Below are positions 38,287-46,487 of a stretch of DNA of 64,000 nucleotides, piece by piece. The stretch spans positions 50,744 through 114,743 of the forward strand of contig PNAI01000023.1 in NCBI GenBank assembly GCA_003169835.1, in the 5' to 3' direction. Position 1 is the stretch's first letter. Every line of letters begins with the position of its first letter. The position numbers and the translations under genes are program-made. The DNA is from Hyphomicrobiales bacterium. GTDB taxonomy: Bacteria; Pseudomonadota; Alphaproteobacteria; Rhizobiales; Xanthobacteraceae. A model generated the notes under the pieces. That model was not told the DNA's origin. It saw nothing but the letters and a program-made list of their open reading frames with translations, and ran no database searches.

Positions 38287-40353
38287 ATGAGTTTCGGCAT
38301 CGCATTTGCGCCCCTGGTGCCGTCCTATGTGCTGTGGACGGCAGGCGCGGTCGCGCTGATTATCGCAACGATGCTGTTTTTTGTGCGCAGCCGCGGCGCG
38401 GCCGTGCGCGCGGTGGCGCTTGCGCTCGCTGTGCTGGCGCTGGCCAATCCGTCATTCACCAAGGAAGATCGCGAACCGCTCACCTCTGTGGTCGTGGTGG
38501 TGGTCGATAAGAGCCCGAGCCAGACTCTCGGCGAACGCGCTGCGCAGACCGAAGCCGCACGCGCGGCGCTCGCCGAACGGCTCGGCCGCATCGCGGGCTT
38601 GGAAGTGCGCTTCGTCGAGGCGGGCGAGGCGGATGGAGAAACAGATGGTACGCGGCTTTTCTCGGCGCTCGGGGCGGCGCTGGCCGACGTGCCGCCCGAT
38701 CGCGTCGCCGGTGCGATATTCATCACCGACGGGCGCGTGCATGACGTGCCGGCGGAAGTCGCAACACTTGGTTTCAATGCGCCGGTCCATGCGCTGATCA
38801 CCGGCCGCCGCGACGAGCGCGACCGGCGCGTCGCGCTGATGACGGCGCCGCGCTTCGGTCTCGTCGGGCAATCGCAAACCATCGTCTTTCGTGTTGAGGA
38901 TCAGGGCGCGCGCGGAGGCACGGCGCGGATCTCAGTGCGGCGAGACGGCGAGACGGTGGAAAATCGCACAGTCGTGGTCGGCAATACCGTGAGCGTGCAA
39001 ATTCCGATCCCGCATGCCGGGCCGAATATCGTCGAGGTCGAAGCCTCACCGCTTGAGGGCGAGCTCACCACGCTCAACAACCGCGTCGTCGTCTCGATCG
39101 ACGGCGTGCGCGAGAAATTGCGCGTCCTGCTGGTGTCGGGCGAGCCGCATGCGGGCGAACGCACCTGGCGCAATCTGCTCAAGGCCGACGCCAGCGTCGA
39201 TCTCGTGCACTTCACCATCTTGCGGCCGCCGGAAAAACAGGACGGCACGCCGATCAATGAACTCTCGCTCATCGCATTTCCGACGCGCGAGCTGTTTCAA
39301 CAGAAAATCGGCGAATTCCAACTCATCATCTTCGACCGCTATGCGCGCCAAGGCGTGCTGCCAATGCTCTATTTCGATAATATCGCGCGCTACGTGCGCG
39401 AAGGCGGGGCGGTTCTGATCGCGGCGGGACCCGATTACGCGAGCCCGACCAGCCTGTGGCGCACACCGCTCGATGCGATCCTGCCGGCGGAACCGAGCGG
39501 GCGCACGACCGAGCAGCCGTTTTACGCCCAGCTCACGGACCTGGGCAAACGCCACCCGGTGACGCGCGGCCTCGAAGGCTCGGCAAGCGATCCGCCAAAT
39601 TGGAGCCGCTGGTTCCGCCTGGTCGATACCAAGAACGCGACCGGCACAACGGTTTTGGATGGGCCCGATCATAAACCGCTGCTGGTGATTTCGCGCGAAG
39701 GCGAAGGGCGCGTGGCGCTACTGCTCTCCGATCACATCTGGCTGTGGGCGCGCGGCTACGAGGGTGGCGGGCCGCATCTCGATTTGTTGCGGCGTCTTTC
39801 GCATTGGCTGATGAAGCAGCCAGACCTCGAGGAAGAAGCGTTGCGCCTTGTGGTGCGCGGCCGCGACCTGCAGGTCGAGCGCCAGACCATGGCCGACAAT
39901 GTCGGCGAGGTGACGTTGACCACGCCGTCGGGCGCCACTCGCACGATCACGCTGCAGTCGGGCGAGCCGGGAATGTGGCGCGGCGTGGTGCGGGCAAACG
40001 AACTTGGGCTCTGGCGCGCAACCGACGGCAAGCTTTCGGCGCTGATCAATGTCGGCCCGGCCAACCCGCGCGAGTTTACCGAAGTGACTTCGACGACCGA
40101 GGTGCTCTCCCCGCTTGCGAGCGCCACCGGCGGTGCGGCGCTAAGGCTGACCGAAGGAACCGAGCTTGCGATGCCGCGCGTCGTCGCCATGCGGTCGAGC
40201 GACACATACCGGGGCAACGACTGGATCGGATTGAAGCTGCGCGAAGCCAGCGTCGTGCGCGGCATCGGCGTGCTGCCGGTGTTTGCCGGATTGCTCGGGC
40301 TGCTGCTGCTGGTCGGTAGTCTCGCCGCGACTTGGGCTCGTGAGGGCCGCTAA
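38287..40353 (+). CDS. VWA/glutamine amidotransferase-like membrane protein of the MoxR operon
   Basis: A 688-aa protein with two N-terminal membrane helices and a C-terminal helix (VLPVFAGLLGLLLLVGSLAATWA). The VWA-like domain has the MIDAS-type DKSPSQT (DxSxS) after VVVVVDKS. Residues ~250-480 are a class I glutamine-amidotransferase-like fold (FDNIARYVREGGAVLIAAGPDY, EGRVALLLSDHIWLWARGYEGGGPH). It is the fourth gene of the MoxR operon and overlaps the stop of a convergent GNAT gene. Confidence 0.87.
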   Translation: MSFGIAFAPLVPSYVLWTAGAVALIIATMLFFVRSRGAAVRAVALALAVLALANPSFTKEDREPLTSVVVVVVDKSPSQTLGERAAQTEAARAALAERLGRIAGLEVRFVEAGEADGETDGTRLFSALGAALADVPPDRVAGAIFITDGRVHDVPAEVATLGFNAPVHALITGRRDERDRRVALMTAPRFGLVGQSQTIVFRVEDQGARGGTARISVRRDGETVENRTVVVGNTVSVQIPIPHAGPNIVEVEASPLEGELTTLNNRVVVSIDGVREKLRVLLVSGEPHAGERTWRNLLKADASVDLVHFTILRPPEKQDGTPINELSLIAFPTRELFQQKIGEFQLIIFDRYARQGVLPMLYFDNIARYVREGGAVLIAAGPDYASPTSLWRTPLDAILPAEPSGRTTEQPFYAQLTDLGKRHPVTRGLEGSASDPPNWSRWFRLVDTKNATGTTVLDGPDHKPLLVISREGEGRVALLLSDHIWLWARGYEGGGPHLDLLRRLSHWLMKQPDLEEEALRLVVRGRDLQVERQTMADNVGEVTLTTPSGATRTITLQSGEPGMWRGVVRANELGLWRATDGKLSALINVGPANPREFTEVTSTTEVLSPLASATGGAALRLTEGTELAMPRVVAMRSSDTYRGNDWIGLKLREASVVRGIGVLPVFAGLLGLLLLVGSLAATWAREGR

Positions 40354-40859
40354 CGCGGCCTGTAATCGGGGCGGATGAGCCCTTCCACGCCCTCAAAGGC
40401 GCCGGCAACCAGTTCAGCCGCCATGAGCCGCTCCGGATCGATCGGACCCGGCATGGTGGCGCTACCTCTGGGGATACGCTTGAAGCCAGCCTTGGCGTAG
40501 TAGGGTTCATCGCCGACCAGAAAGATCAGACGATGGCCTTGCGCCTTGGCGTCCTGGACCGCCCGCTCGATCAGCGCCTGACCGATGCCGCGTTCGCGGA
40601 ACGGCGGCTCGACCGTGAGCGGGCCCAACAGCAGCGCCGGCGTCTTGCCAACCAGCACAGACGAAAGCCGCACCGAGCCAACCAGCAGCGATCCGATGCG
40701 TGCAGTAAACGACAAATCGAACAGGTGCCCGACACCCTCGCGAATGCGGTAGGCGGTTTTCGCATAACGGCCGGGGCCGAACGTGCGTTCGTGCAGACGC
40801 TCAATCGCGAGTGCGTCGTCCGGCGTCTCCGGCAGAATGGTCAGTGAAATATCGGTCAT
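40350..40859 (-). CDS. GNAT-family N-acetyltransferase
   Basis: About 169 aa from ATG 40859 (MTDISLTILPETPDDALAIERLHERTFGPGR). The acetyl-CoA-binding A motif is LTVEPPFRERGIGQALIERAVQDAKAQGHRLIFLVGDEPYYAKAGF, in the YhbS/ArgA-like subgroup of GNAT proteins. The substrate is unknown. The gene ends in a 4-bp overlap with the convergent VWA-like gene. A short 12-bp repeat tract lies upstream. Confidence 0.88.
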   Translation of the reverse strand: MTDISLTILPETPDDALAIERLHERTFGPGRYAKTAYRIREGVGHLFDLSFTARIGSLLVGSVRLSSVLVGKTPALLLGPLTVEPPFRERGIGQALIERAVQDAKAQGHRLIFLVGDEPYYAKAGFKRIPRGSATMPGPIDPERLMAAELVAGAFEGVEGLIRPDYRPR

Positions 40860-40923
40860 CAGATTCCCCGCCTGCCGATTAGCATTTGGACCGGGCAAAA
40901 TCCATCCGCCGCGCCGGTGCAAT

Positions 40924-40983
40924 TTTCTTGGGGCGTTTCTTGGGGCGCTTCTTGTGGCGTTTCTTGGGACATTTCTTGGGGCC
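40924..40983 (+). repeat. Five tandem 12-bp repeats
   Basis: Five units of the form TTTCTTGGGGCG run without a gap: 40924-40935, 40936-40947, 40948-40959, 40960-40971 and 40972-40983. Copies 1 and 2 are identical; copies 3 to 5 have one to three changes. The tract lies between the GNAT and glutathionyl-hydroquinone reductase genes, in their divergent promoter region, 56 bp ahead of the latter start. Read on the plus strand it would give a FLGR-like repeat, but no real gene spans it. Confidence 0.9.
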
Positions 40984-41039
40984 AGGATGTCGCAAGTCGC
41001 GTGGAATGATTACATTGCATTCCAGCAATGGAGAATGCG

Positions 41040-42026
41040 ATGGGACTGCTGGTCGACGGCGTGTGGCAAGACGATAGCCAGGATAAAAACCGAATCCAGG
41101 GCGGCCGTTTCGTGCGTCCGCAGGCGCGCTACCGCAATTTCGTCACGCCCGACGGCAGCCCCGGCCCTTCCGGCGAAGGCGGGTTCGCGGCCGAAGCGGG
41201 CCGCTATCATCTCTATGTGTCGCCGGCCTGCCCATGGGCGCATCGCGCGATCATCTTTCGCCGGTTGAAGGAACTCGAGGGCGTCGTCTCGATGTCCACG
41301 GTGTCGTGGCTCATGGGTGAATTCGGCTGGACCTTCGATCGCAGTCTGGGATCGGGCGGCGATGAGATCAACGGCAAGAGCAAGATGTCCGAAATCTATC
41401 TGCTCGCCAATCCACACTACACCGGCCGCGTCAGCGTCCCGGTGCTGTGGGACAAGAAACGCCGCATCATCGTGAACAATGAATCTTCCGAAATTATCCG
41501 CATGTTCAATTCGGCCTTCGATGCCTTCACCAACGAGCGCACCGATTATTATCCGGCCGAGCTGCGCGGCGAGATCGACCGCATCAATGAGGTGGTCTAC
41601 GCGACCGTCAACAATGGCGTGTACCGCACAGGCTTTGCGGTCACGCAAGACGCGTATGAAGAGTCATTCCGGGCTCTGTTCAAGACGCTCGATGATTTGG
41701 AGCAGAGCCTTTCGCGGCAACGCTACCTCGCCGGAAACCGGCTGACAGAAGCCGACTGGCGGCTGTTCACCACGCTGATCCGTTTCGACGCAGTCTATGT
41801 CGGCCACTTTAAGTGCAATCTTCGGCGGATCGCGGACTATCCAAACCTATCGAATTATCTGCGCGATCTCTATCAGGTGCCGGGCGTGACCGAGACTGTG
41901 AGCTTGGATCACATCAAACGGCATTATTACAGCAGCCAGCGAAAGGTGAATCCGACCGGCATCGTGCCGCTGGGTCCGGAGCTCGATTTTACCTCGCCGC
42001 ACAATCGCGCGCGCTTTGCAAACTGA
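41040..42026 (+). CDS. Glutathionyl-hydroquinone reductase (Xi-class GST)
   Basis: About 328 aa from ATG 41040 (MGLLVDGVWQD), with ggag upstream; an earlier ATG at 41028 would overlap the ribosome site. The catalytic cysteine is Cys64 in SPACPWAHRAIIFRRLK, and VSWLMGEFGWTF, VPVLWDKKRRIIVNNESSEIIRMFN and GNRLTEADWRLFTTLIRFDAVYVGHFKCN are signature motifs. The enzyme reduces glutathionyl-hydroquinones to hydroquinone and GSSG, as in quinone detoxification. Confident call. Confidence 0.94.
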   Translation: MGLLVDGVWQDDSQDKNRIQGGRFVRPQARYRNFVTPDGSPGPSGEGGFAAEAGRYHLYVSPACPWAHRAIIFRRLKELEGVVSMSTVSWLMGEFGWTFDRSLGSGGDEINGKSKMSEIYLLANPHYTGRVSVPVLWDKKRRIIVNNESSEIIRMFNSAFDAFTNERTDYYPAELRGEIDRINEVVYATVNNGVYRTGFAVTQDAYEESFRALFKTLDDLEQSLSRQRYLAGNRLTEADWRLFTTLIRFDAVYVGHFKCNLRRIADYPNLSNYLRDLYQVPGVTETVSLDHIKRHYYSSQRKVNPTGIVPLGPELDFTSPHNRARFAN

Positions 42027-42046
42027 TTTTCTGCACTTAGAGACTT

Positions 42047-42529
42047 TCACCATCGCTGCGCGGCGGTCGTGCCGGAAAAAACTTCTGCGATGCGCGCGCG
42101 CGTGCCGGCGGTAGCGTCGGGCGGTAGTGCGTCCGGCGAGAAATATCCGTGTTCGATGATTTCGTGGTTCGGCACGGGCGCGGAAAGTTGACGGTGACTG
42201 CGCACGATAAAAATCGCGATGTGATCGCGCTTTGAATATCTCGGATGGAAGTAGACGCCATGTAGCGTTGGTGGCGCGAGCAGCTCGATGTTGCCCTCTT
42301 CCATGAGTTCGCGCTTGAGCGCTTCAAGCAGCGTCTCGCCGGGTTCCACGCCGCCGCCAGGAAGGTGCCAGCCGTCCGCATAACTGTGCTTGACCAGAAA
42401 AACGCGGCCGTTGTCATCGATCACCACGGCACGCACGCCCATGGTGAGCCCGCGTGTAAAACGCCAATAGACGTGCATTAGACGCGGAAGCGCGGCGAGC
42501 AACATGGCGCGCGGACTTTTGCTTGGCAT
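42047..42529 (-). CDS. NUDIX hydrolase
   Basis: A 160-aa NUDIX protein. The box is GGGVEPGETLLEALKRELMEEGNIEL, preceded by VKHSYADGWHLPG (split here as VKHSYADGW...HLPGGGVEPGE). The N terminus (MLLAALPRLMHVYWRFTRGLTMGVRAVV) is a helical or short membrane-associated segment. The substrate (a nucleotide sugar, NDP or related) is unknown. It is divergent from mbfA; its start lies 149 bp from that gene. Confidence 0.89.
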   Translation of the reverse strand: MPSKSPRAMLLAALPRLMHVYWRFTRGLTMGVRAVVIDDNGRVFLVKHSYADGWHLPGGGVEPGETLLEALKRELMEEGNIELLAPPTLHGVYFHPRYSKRDHIAIFIVRSHRQLSAPVPNHEIIEHGYFSPDALPPDATAGTRARIAEVFSGTTAAQRW

Positions 42530-42623
42530 CGCGTCTCCCTCAGCGGCCTTCGGGGGCCGGCCTGCGGTATTTTGCCGTTGTCACGCGCAGCCTGCCTTTC
42601 GTCATCCGCACCCTCTTTCTAGA

Positions 42624-42638
42624 TTAGAATTATTCCAA
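42624..42638 (+). promoter_or_regulatory. Irr-like iron control element upstream of mbfA
   Basis: TTAGAA (42624-42629), TTA, then TTCCAA (42633-42638) forms an inverted repeat with one mismatch, close to the rhizobial ICE bound by Irr (TTAGAA-N3-TTCTAA in idealised form). It lies 40 bp before the proposed mbfA start. In Bradyrhizobium japonicum mbfA is under Irr control, so this site fits the gene. Confidence 0.6.
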
Positions 42639-42677
42639 TATACAGAAGCGCTATACCTTTCAGCCTATGGGGCCCAT

Positions 42678-43634
42678 GTGAAACGATTCGCCGACCTTTC
42701 AGAGCAGGAAATCCTCGCGCTCGCCATCTCGAACGAAGATGAGGACAGCCGGATCTACCGCGGCTTCGCCGAGGGCTTGCGTGAGCCCTTCCCGGCCTCC
42801 GCCAAGGTGTTCGATGAAATGGCCGACGAGGAGGCGCGGCATCGCACGATGCTGTTCGAACTCTATCGCAGTAAATTCGGCGAATACCTTCCGCTCATCC
42901 GCCGCCAGGATGTCAAAGGCTTCATTATGAAGAAACCGCTGTGGCTGGTGCGCCCGCTGCCGCTGGACCAGGTCCGGAACTTTGCCGAGACCATGGAATA
43001 CGAGGCCGGGCGATTTTACCGCAAGGCGGCGGAGACGACGCGCGATACTTCGGTGCGCCAGTTGCTAACGGAACTCGCGGAGATCGAGGCGCAGCACGAG
43101 AATCTTGCCCACAAGCTCGAAGAAAAAATTCTCACGCCGGGCGTGCGCGAGCATGAGGCCGAAACCGAGCGGCGCATGTTCGTGCTGCAATATGTACAGC
43201 CGGGCCTCGTCGGATTGATGGATGGCTCGGTCTCGACGCTGGCGCCGCTGTTTGCCGCAGCCTTCGCCACCCATCACACCTGGGAGACGTTCCTGGTCGG
43301 GCTCGCGGCATCGGTCGGCGCGGGAATCTCCATGGGATTTGCCGAAGCCTTGTCCGACGACGGTTCCCTCACCGGACGCGGAACACCGTGGCTGCGCGGC
43401 ACGGTGTGCGGGTTGATGACGGCGGTCGGCGGGCTTGGCCATACGCTTCCCTATCTGATCCCGGATTTCTGGACCGCCACCGTGCTTGCCGTCGTCGTGG
43501 TGATGATCGAACTCGCCGCTATTTCATGGATCAGGTATCGCTATATGGATACGCCGTTCCTGGCCGCCGGGTTTCAAATCATGGTCGGCGGCGCGCTGGT
43601 CTTTTTGGCCGGAATTTTGATCGGCAGCTCGTGA
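42678..43634 (+). CDS. mbfA: Membrane-bound ferritin A, iron exporter (rubrerythrin-VIT fusion)
   Basis: About 318 aa from GTG 42678 (MKRFADLSEQEILALAISNEDEDSRIYRGFAE), matching the family start; the frame reaches back to 42504 without any ribosome site. Residues 1-150 are a ferritin-like di-iron domain with metal residues in EDEDSRIYRGFAE, EARH, EYEAGRFYRK and EIEAQHENLA. The C-terminal ~150 residues are a VIT1/CCC1-like membrane domain with five or so helices (VGLAASVGAGISMGFAEALSDDG). In Bradyrhizobium and Agrobacterium MbfA exports iron and protects against peroxide. An Irr-like box lies upstream; a phosphoesterase gene overlaps its stop. Confidence 0.95.
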   Translation: MKRFADLSEQEILALAISNEDEDSRIYRGFAEGLREPFPASAKVFDEMADEEARHRTMLFELYRSKFGEYLPLIRRQDVKGFIMKKPLWLVRPLPLDQVRNFAETMEYEAGRFYRKAAETTRDTSVRQLLTELAEIEAQHENLAHKLEEKILTPGVREHEAETERRMFVLQYVQPGLVGLMDGSVSTLAPLFAAAFATHHTWETFLVGLAASVGAGISMGFAEALSDDGSLTGRGTPWLRGTVCGLMTAVGGLGHTLPYLIPDFWTATVLAVVVVMIELAAISWIRYRYMDTPFLAAGFQIMVGGALVFLAGILIGSS

Positions 43635-44509
43635 TGTTCGTGCTGGCGCATCTGTCCGATCCGCACCTTGCACCGTTGCCTCCGCCGAGTGCCGCCAACC
43701 TCATCGGCAAACGCGCGCTTGGGTATCTCAACTGGCGGCGCAAGCGCCAAGCTTTCCATCGCGCGGATGTGCTGGATGCGATCGTGCGCGATCTTAAGAC
43801 CCAACGTTATGACCATCTCGCGGTCACAGGCGACCTCGTCAACATTGCGCTTGCGGCGGAGTTTAAATCCGCGCGCATCTGGCTCGAACAACTCGGTGCG
43901 TCCGATCACGTCACGCTTGTGCCCGGCAATCATGACCTCTATGTGCGTGAAACCGCAGAGCAGGCGCAGCGCGAATGGCGTGCGTATATGAGCGGCGACG
44001 AGCTTGAGGCGTTCCCGTTCGTGCGCCGGCGTGGAAATACTGCCCTCATCGGGCTGTCGAGCGCGTTGCCCACGGCGCCGTTCATGGCGACCGGCGCGCT
44101 TGGAGCGGGGCAATTGGCGCGTTTGGGGACTGCGCTTGCGGCGCTCGGCCGCGAGGGCCTGTTTCGCGTCGTGCTGATCCATCATCCCTTGCAGAGCAAG
44201 CCTTCGCGCTATTTCAAGCGATTGACCGACGCGGCTGAGTTGCGTGAGGTGTTGCGAAAAGCTGGCGCGGAATTGCTCCTCCACGGCCACGATCACACGC
44301 GCAGCCTGATCTGGCTTGAAGGTCCCAGCGCCCGTATTCCGGCGCTGGGCGTGCCTTCCGCCTCGGCCTCGCCGGCCGGATCGGACGAGCCCGCCGGCTA
44401 TTCGCTCTTTGAGATCGATGGCACACCGGGCGCGTGGCGCTGCACGGCGATCGCGCGTGGATTTTCAGCCGGTGAAGCGATTACCGAACTGTCGCGGCAA
44501 ACGCTCTAA
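43634..44509 (+). CDS. Metallophosphoesterase (calcineurin-like)
   Basis: About 291 aa. The ATG at 43634 overlaps the mbfA stop as TGATG, so the two are coupled. Metal motifs are all there: DPH (residues 9-11), GDLVN, GNHD, HHPLQ and GHDH. It belongs to the calcineurin-like phosphodiesterase family; the substrate (a cyclic nucleotide, UDP-sugar or phospholipid) is not clear. It converges on a hypothetical membrane-associated gene with a 4-bp overlap. Confidence 0.93.
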   Translation: MFVLAHLSDPHLAPLPPPSAANLIGKRALGYLNWRRKRQAFHRADVLDAIVRDLKTQRYDHLAVTGDLVNIALAAEFKSARIWLEQLGASDHVTLVPGNHDLYVRETAEQAQREWRAYMSGDELEAFPFVRRRGNTALIGLSSALPTAPFMATGALGAGQLARLGTALAALGREGLFRVVLIHHPLQSKPSRYFKRLTDAAELREVLRKAGAELLLHGHDHTRSLIWLEGPSARIPALGVPSASASPAGSDEPAGYSLFEIDGTPGAWRCTAIARGFSAGEAITELSRQTL

Positions 44510-45090
44510 GACGTGCGCCAGGCCACGATCCAGAGCGTTACGAACAGCGCCATGCATCCCACGATCAGGCCGAAGATGAACATGCGCACCAGGCGCCAGC
44601 GCCTGTGCGAGCGAAGATCCTTGAGGCCGCGCTGCGCCTTGCCGGAAAGCGGGATGGAATGATCCGCGAGCGCGCGCTCGCGTTCGATCAGGCGGCCCGC
44701 GACGTAGCGGGTGATCGCGTCGACGATCTCAGGGATATCCGTCGACTCGGCGAGCATCTTGCGGCCGTAGCGGCCGTCCATCACGAACCGATAGTGGCGC
44801 TTGTCGCGCCCCATCACGACATGGGCAATTGAGTCGATCCAAAGTCGCGGCGTGTCACCCTGACTTATGCCGCGGTCGAACAGCTCGACTTCGGCAGGGA
44901 TTTCCTCGAACAGCGTATCGAGCGCTTCATTGAGCAGTTCGAGCCGCGCAAGTTCGGCGTCGTGCAGATCAACAACGACGCCGGATCGTTCGGCGCTATC
45001 GATCCGCGCCTGCCGCATGGCATCGCGCAACGCGCTGGAAAGCACAGGCGTGTACTCGGAGTCGTCGTCGTTACGATTACGTCCCCACAT
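44506..45090 (-). CDS. Conserved hypothetical protein with a C-terminal membrane segment
   Basis: A 194-aa protein not recognised beyond its wider Rhizobiales occurrence. Residues 1-150 are soluble, with LIDSIAHVVMGRDKRHYRFVMDGRYGRKMLAESTDIPEIVDAITRYVAGRLIERERAL in adjacent stretches; the last ~25 residues (MFIFGLIVGCMALFVTLWIVA) are a tail anchor. No catalytic motif is seen. It may be a tail-anchored inner membrane protein. Confidence 0.7.
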   Translation of the reverse strand: MWGRNRNDDDSEYTPVLSSALRDAMRQARIDSAERSGVVVDLHDAELARLELLNEALDTLFEEIPAEVELFDRGISQGDTPRLWIDSIAHVVMGRDKRHYRFVMDGRYGRKMLAESTDIPEIVDAITRYVAGRLIERERALADHSIPLSGKAQRGLKDLRSHRRWRLVRMFIFGLIVGCMALFVTLWIVAWRTS

Positions 45091-45191
45091 AATGCATCAC
45101 GTTACCAGCCGTGCTAGCGGACGCAAGATTAATGTGCCTTTGCAATAACGTTAGCGATAATTTCGCCGGTTAAATGGAATGATGAATGGAC

Positions 45192-45977
45192 CTATTTGGC
45201 TTGCGGTACGACGCCATAGGCGCGGGCCCAGCCCAAGCCGTCTTCGGTGCGTCCGCGGGGCCGATATTCGCAGGCGACGAAGCCCTTGTAACCAAGGCGG
45301 TCCACGGCGGCGAGCACAGCGGGATAGTTAATCTCGCCGTCATCGGGCTCCGCGCGCGCGGGCACCGAGGCAAGTTGCAGATGGCCGACGACGGGAAAAT
45401 ATTTCTCAAGCCGGGTGATGAGATCGCCGCCGACGATTTGTGCGTGGTAGAAATCGAATTGCATTTTCACATTCGGCTTGCCAACTTTTGCGATGACGTC
45501 GGCTGCGTGCTCGATGCGGTTGAGGAAATAATCCGGCCGGTCGCGCGGATTGATCGGTTCGATCAGTAGCGTGATGTTCTTCTCGCGCGCGAGATCGGCG
45601 GCTTGTGAGAGATTCTGAATGAAAACGCGCTCGGCAGCGGGTCGCTGTTCGGGCGGCACTTTGCCGGCGAGGCAATGGATCTGGCAGCCGCCGATCGCCA
45701 CCACATAGTCGAGCGCCTGTTTGAACAATGCCTCCCATTCGCGCTCGCGCCCGGGCACCGCCGCAAGCCCAAATTCGCCGGTGCGGCCTTGCGCGGTATT
45801 GAGGCCGAGCTGCGTGAGGCCGTGGCGATCGATCTCCGCCTTCACCGCGGAAGGCGCGTGGTCGTAGGGAAACTGCAACTCCACCGTCTTGAAGCCGGCA
45901 GCGGCGGCAGCACCGAAGCGCTCGAGCAGCGGGCGCTCGGTGAAGAGGTAAGCGAGATTGGCGGCGATGCGGGGCAT
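45192..45977 (-). CDS. hyi: Hydroxypyruvate isomerase-family protein
   Basis: A 261-aa TIM-barrel sugar isomerase. Family motifs are ANLAYLFTERPLLERFGAAAAAGFKTVELQFPYDH, the metal-site Glu in LLIEPINPRDRPDYFLN, VGKPNVKMQFDFYHAQIVGGDL and EINYPAVLAAVDRLGYKGFVACEYRPRG. It interconverts hydroxypyruvate and tartronate semialdehyde, or acts on a 2-oxotetronate. It and the tartrate/isopropylmalate-type dehydrogenase (46488) are near each other and may share a hydroxy-acid pathway. Confidence 0.92.
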   Translation of the reverse strand: MPRIAANLAYLFTERPLLERFGAAAAAGFKTVELQFPYDHAPSAVKAEIDRHGLTQLGLNTAQGRTGEFGLAAVPGREREWEALFKQALDYVVAIGGCQIHCLAGKVPPEQRPAAERVFIQNLSQAADLAREKNITLLIEPINPRDRPDYFLNRIEHAADVIAKVGKPNVKMQFDFYHAQIVGGDLITRLEKYFPVVGHLQLASVPARAEPDDGEINYPAVLAAVDRLGYKGFVACEYRPRGRTEDGLGWARAYGVVPQAK

Positions 45978-45993
45978 TTGACCTCAGGTGTAC

Positions 45994-46428
45994 TCACGAA
46001 CGGTTGTTGACGAATACAGGCATAAACGCGAAAGCTACAAGCAAGGCTACATAGATAAGTCCTGCTGGGGTGACGAGATAAGCCAATTGCTCGACTGGCA
46101 TCATGCCACGCAAGCCAATCCCCACAGCGAAATCGGCGATCTGTTGAAAAATTAGCGCCCCAATCCCCATTGCTGCAAGCGAGCTGACGTCTCTACTCAG
46201 CCCTACTTTCTTCGGAACCCATCGCGCCGATGCGACCATTATGGCTAAGAGAAGAGGTGTTTCGCAAAGAGTGGCGATCGTCTTCCCGAGCCACGGCTCC
46301 AGCCAGATAATCCGTATTGGTCCGAGAACAAAACCAACGCCGAACACGATGGCAAAATAAAGGGCTGCCGATGTTAAAACTCGCATGGATTTGGCCGCGT
46401 GTTTATGAATCAACGCATTCGCTTGCAT
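45994..46428 (-). CDS. Four-helix hypothetical membrane protein
   Basis: A 144-aa protein (or 130 aa from Met15, ATG 46386) with four predicted membrane segments: LYFAIVFGVGFVLGPIRII, LLLAIMVASARWV, AMGIGALIFQQIADFAVGIG and LVTPAGLIYVALLVAFAFM. No family is recognised. The DNA is less GC-rich than its neighbours, a hint of recent origin or transfer. It lies between the hydroxypyruvate isomerase gene and a divergent dehydrogenase. Confidence 0.65.
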   Translation of the reverse strand: MQANALIHKHAAKSMRVLTSAALYFAIVFGVGFVLGPIRIIWLEPWLGKTIATLCETPLLLAIMVASARWVPKKVGLSRDVSSLAAMGIGALIFQQIADFAVGIGLRGMMPVEQLAYLVTPAGLIYVALLVAFAFMPVFVNNRS

Positions 46429-46487
46429 AAGTGAAGCATTCCATATTCATTATCGCACCTTCACGCTCCAACACCACCTCGCCCCGC

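Noticed and set aside
40886..41077. Small plus-strand frame with FLGR repeats
   Set aside because: It is the translation of the 12-bp DNA repeats and overlaps the true start of the glutathionyl-hydroquinone reductase gene.
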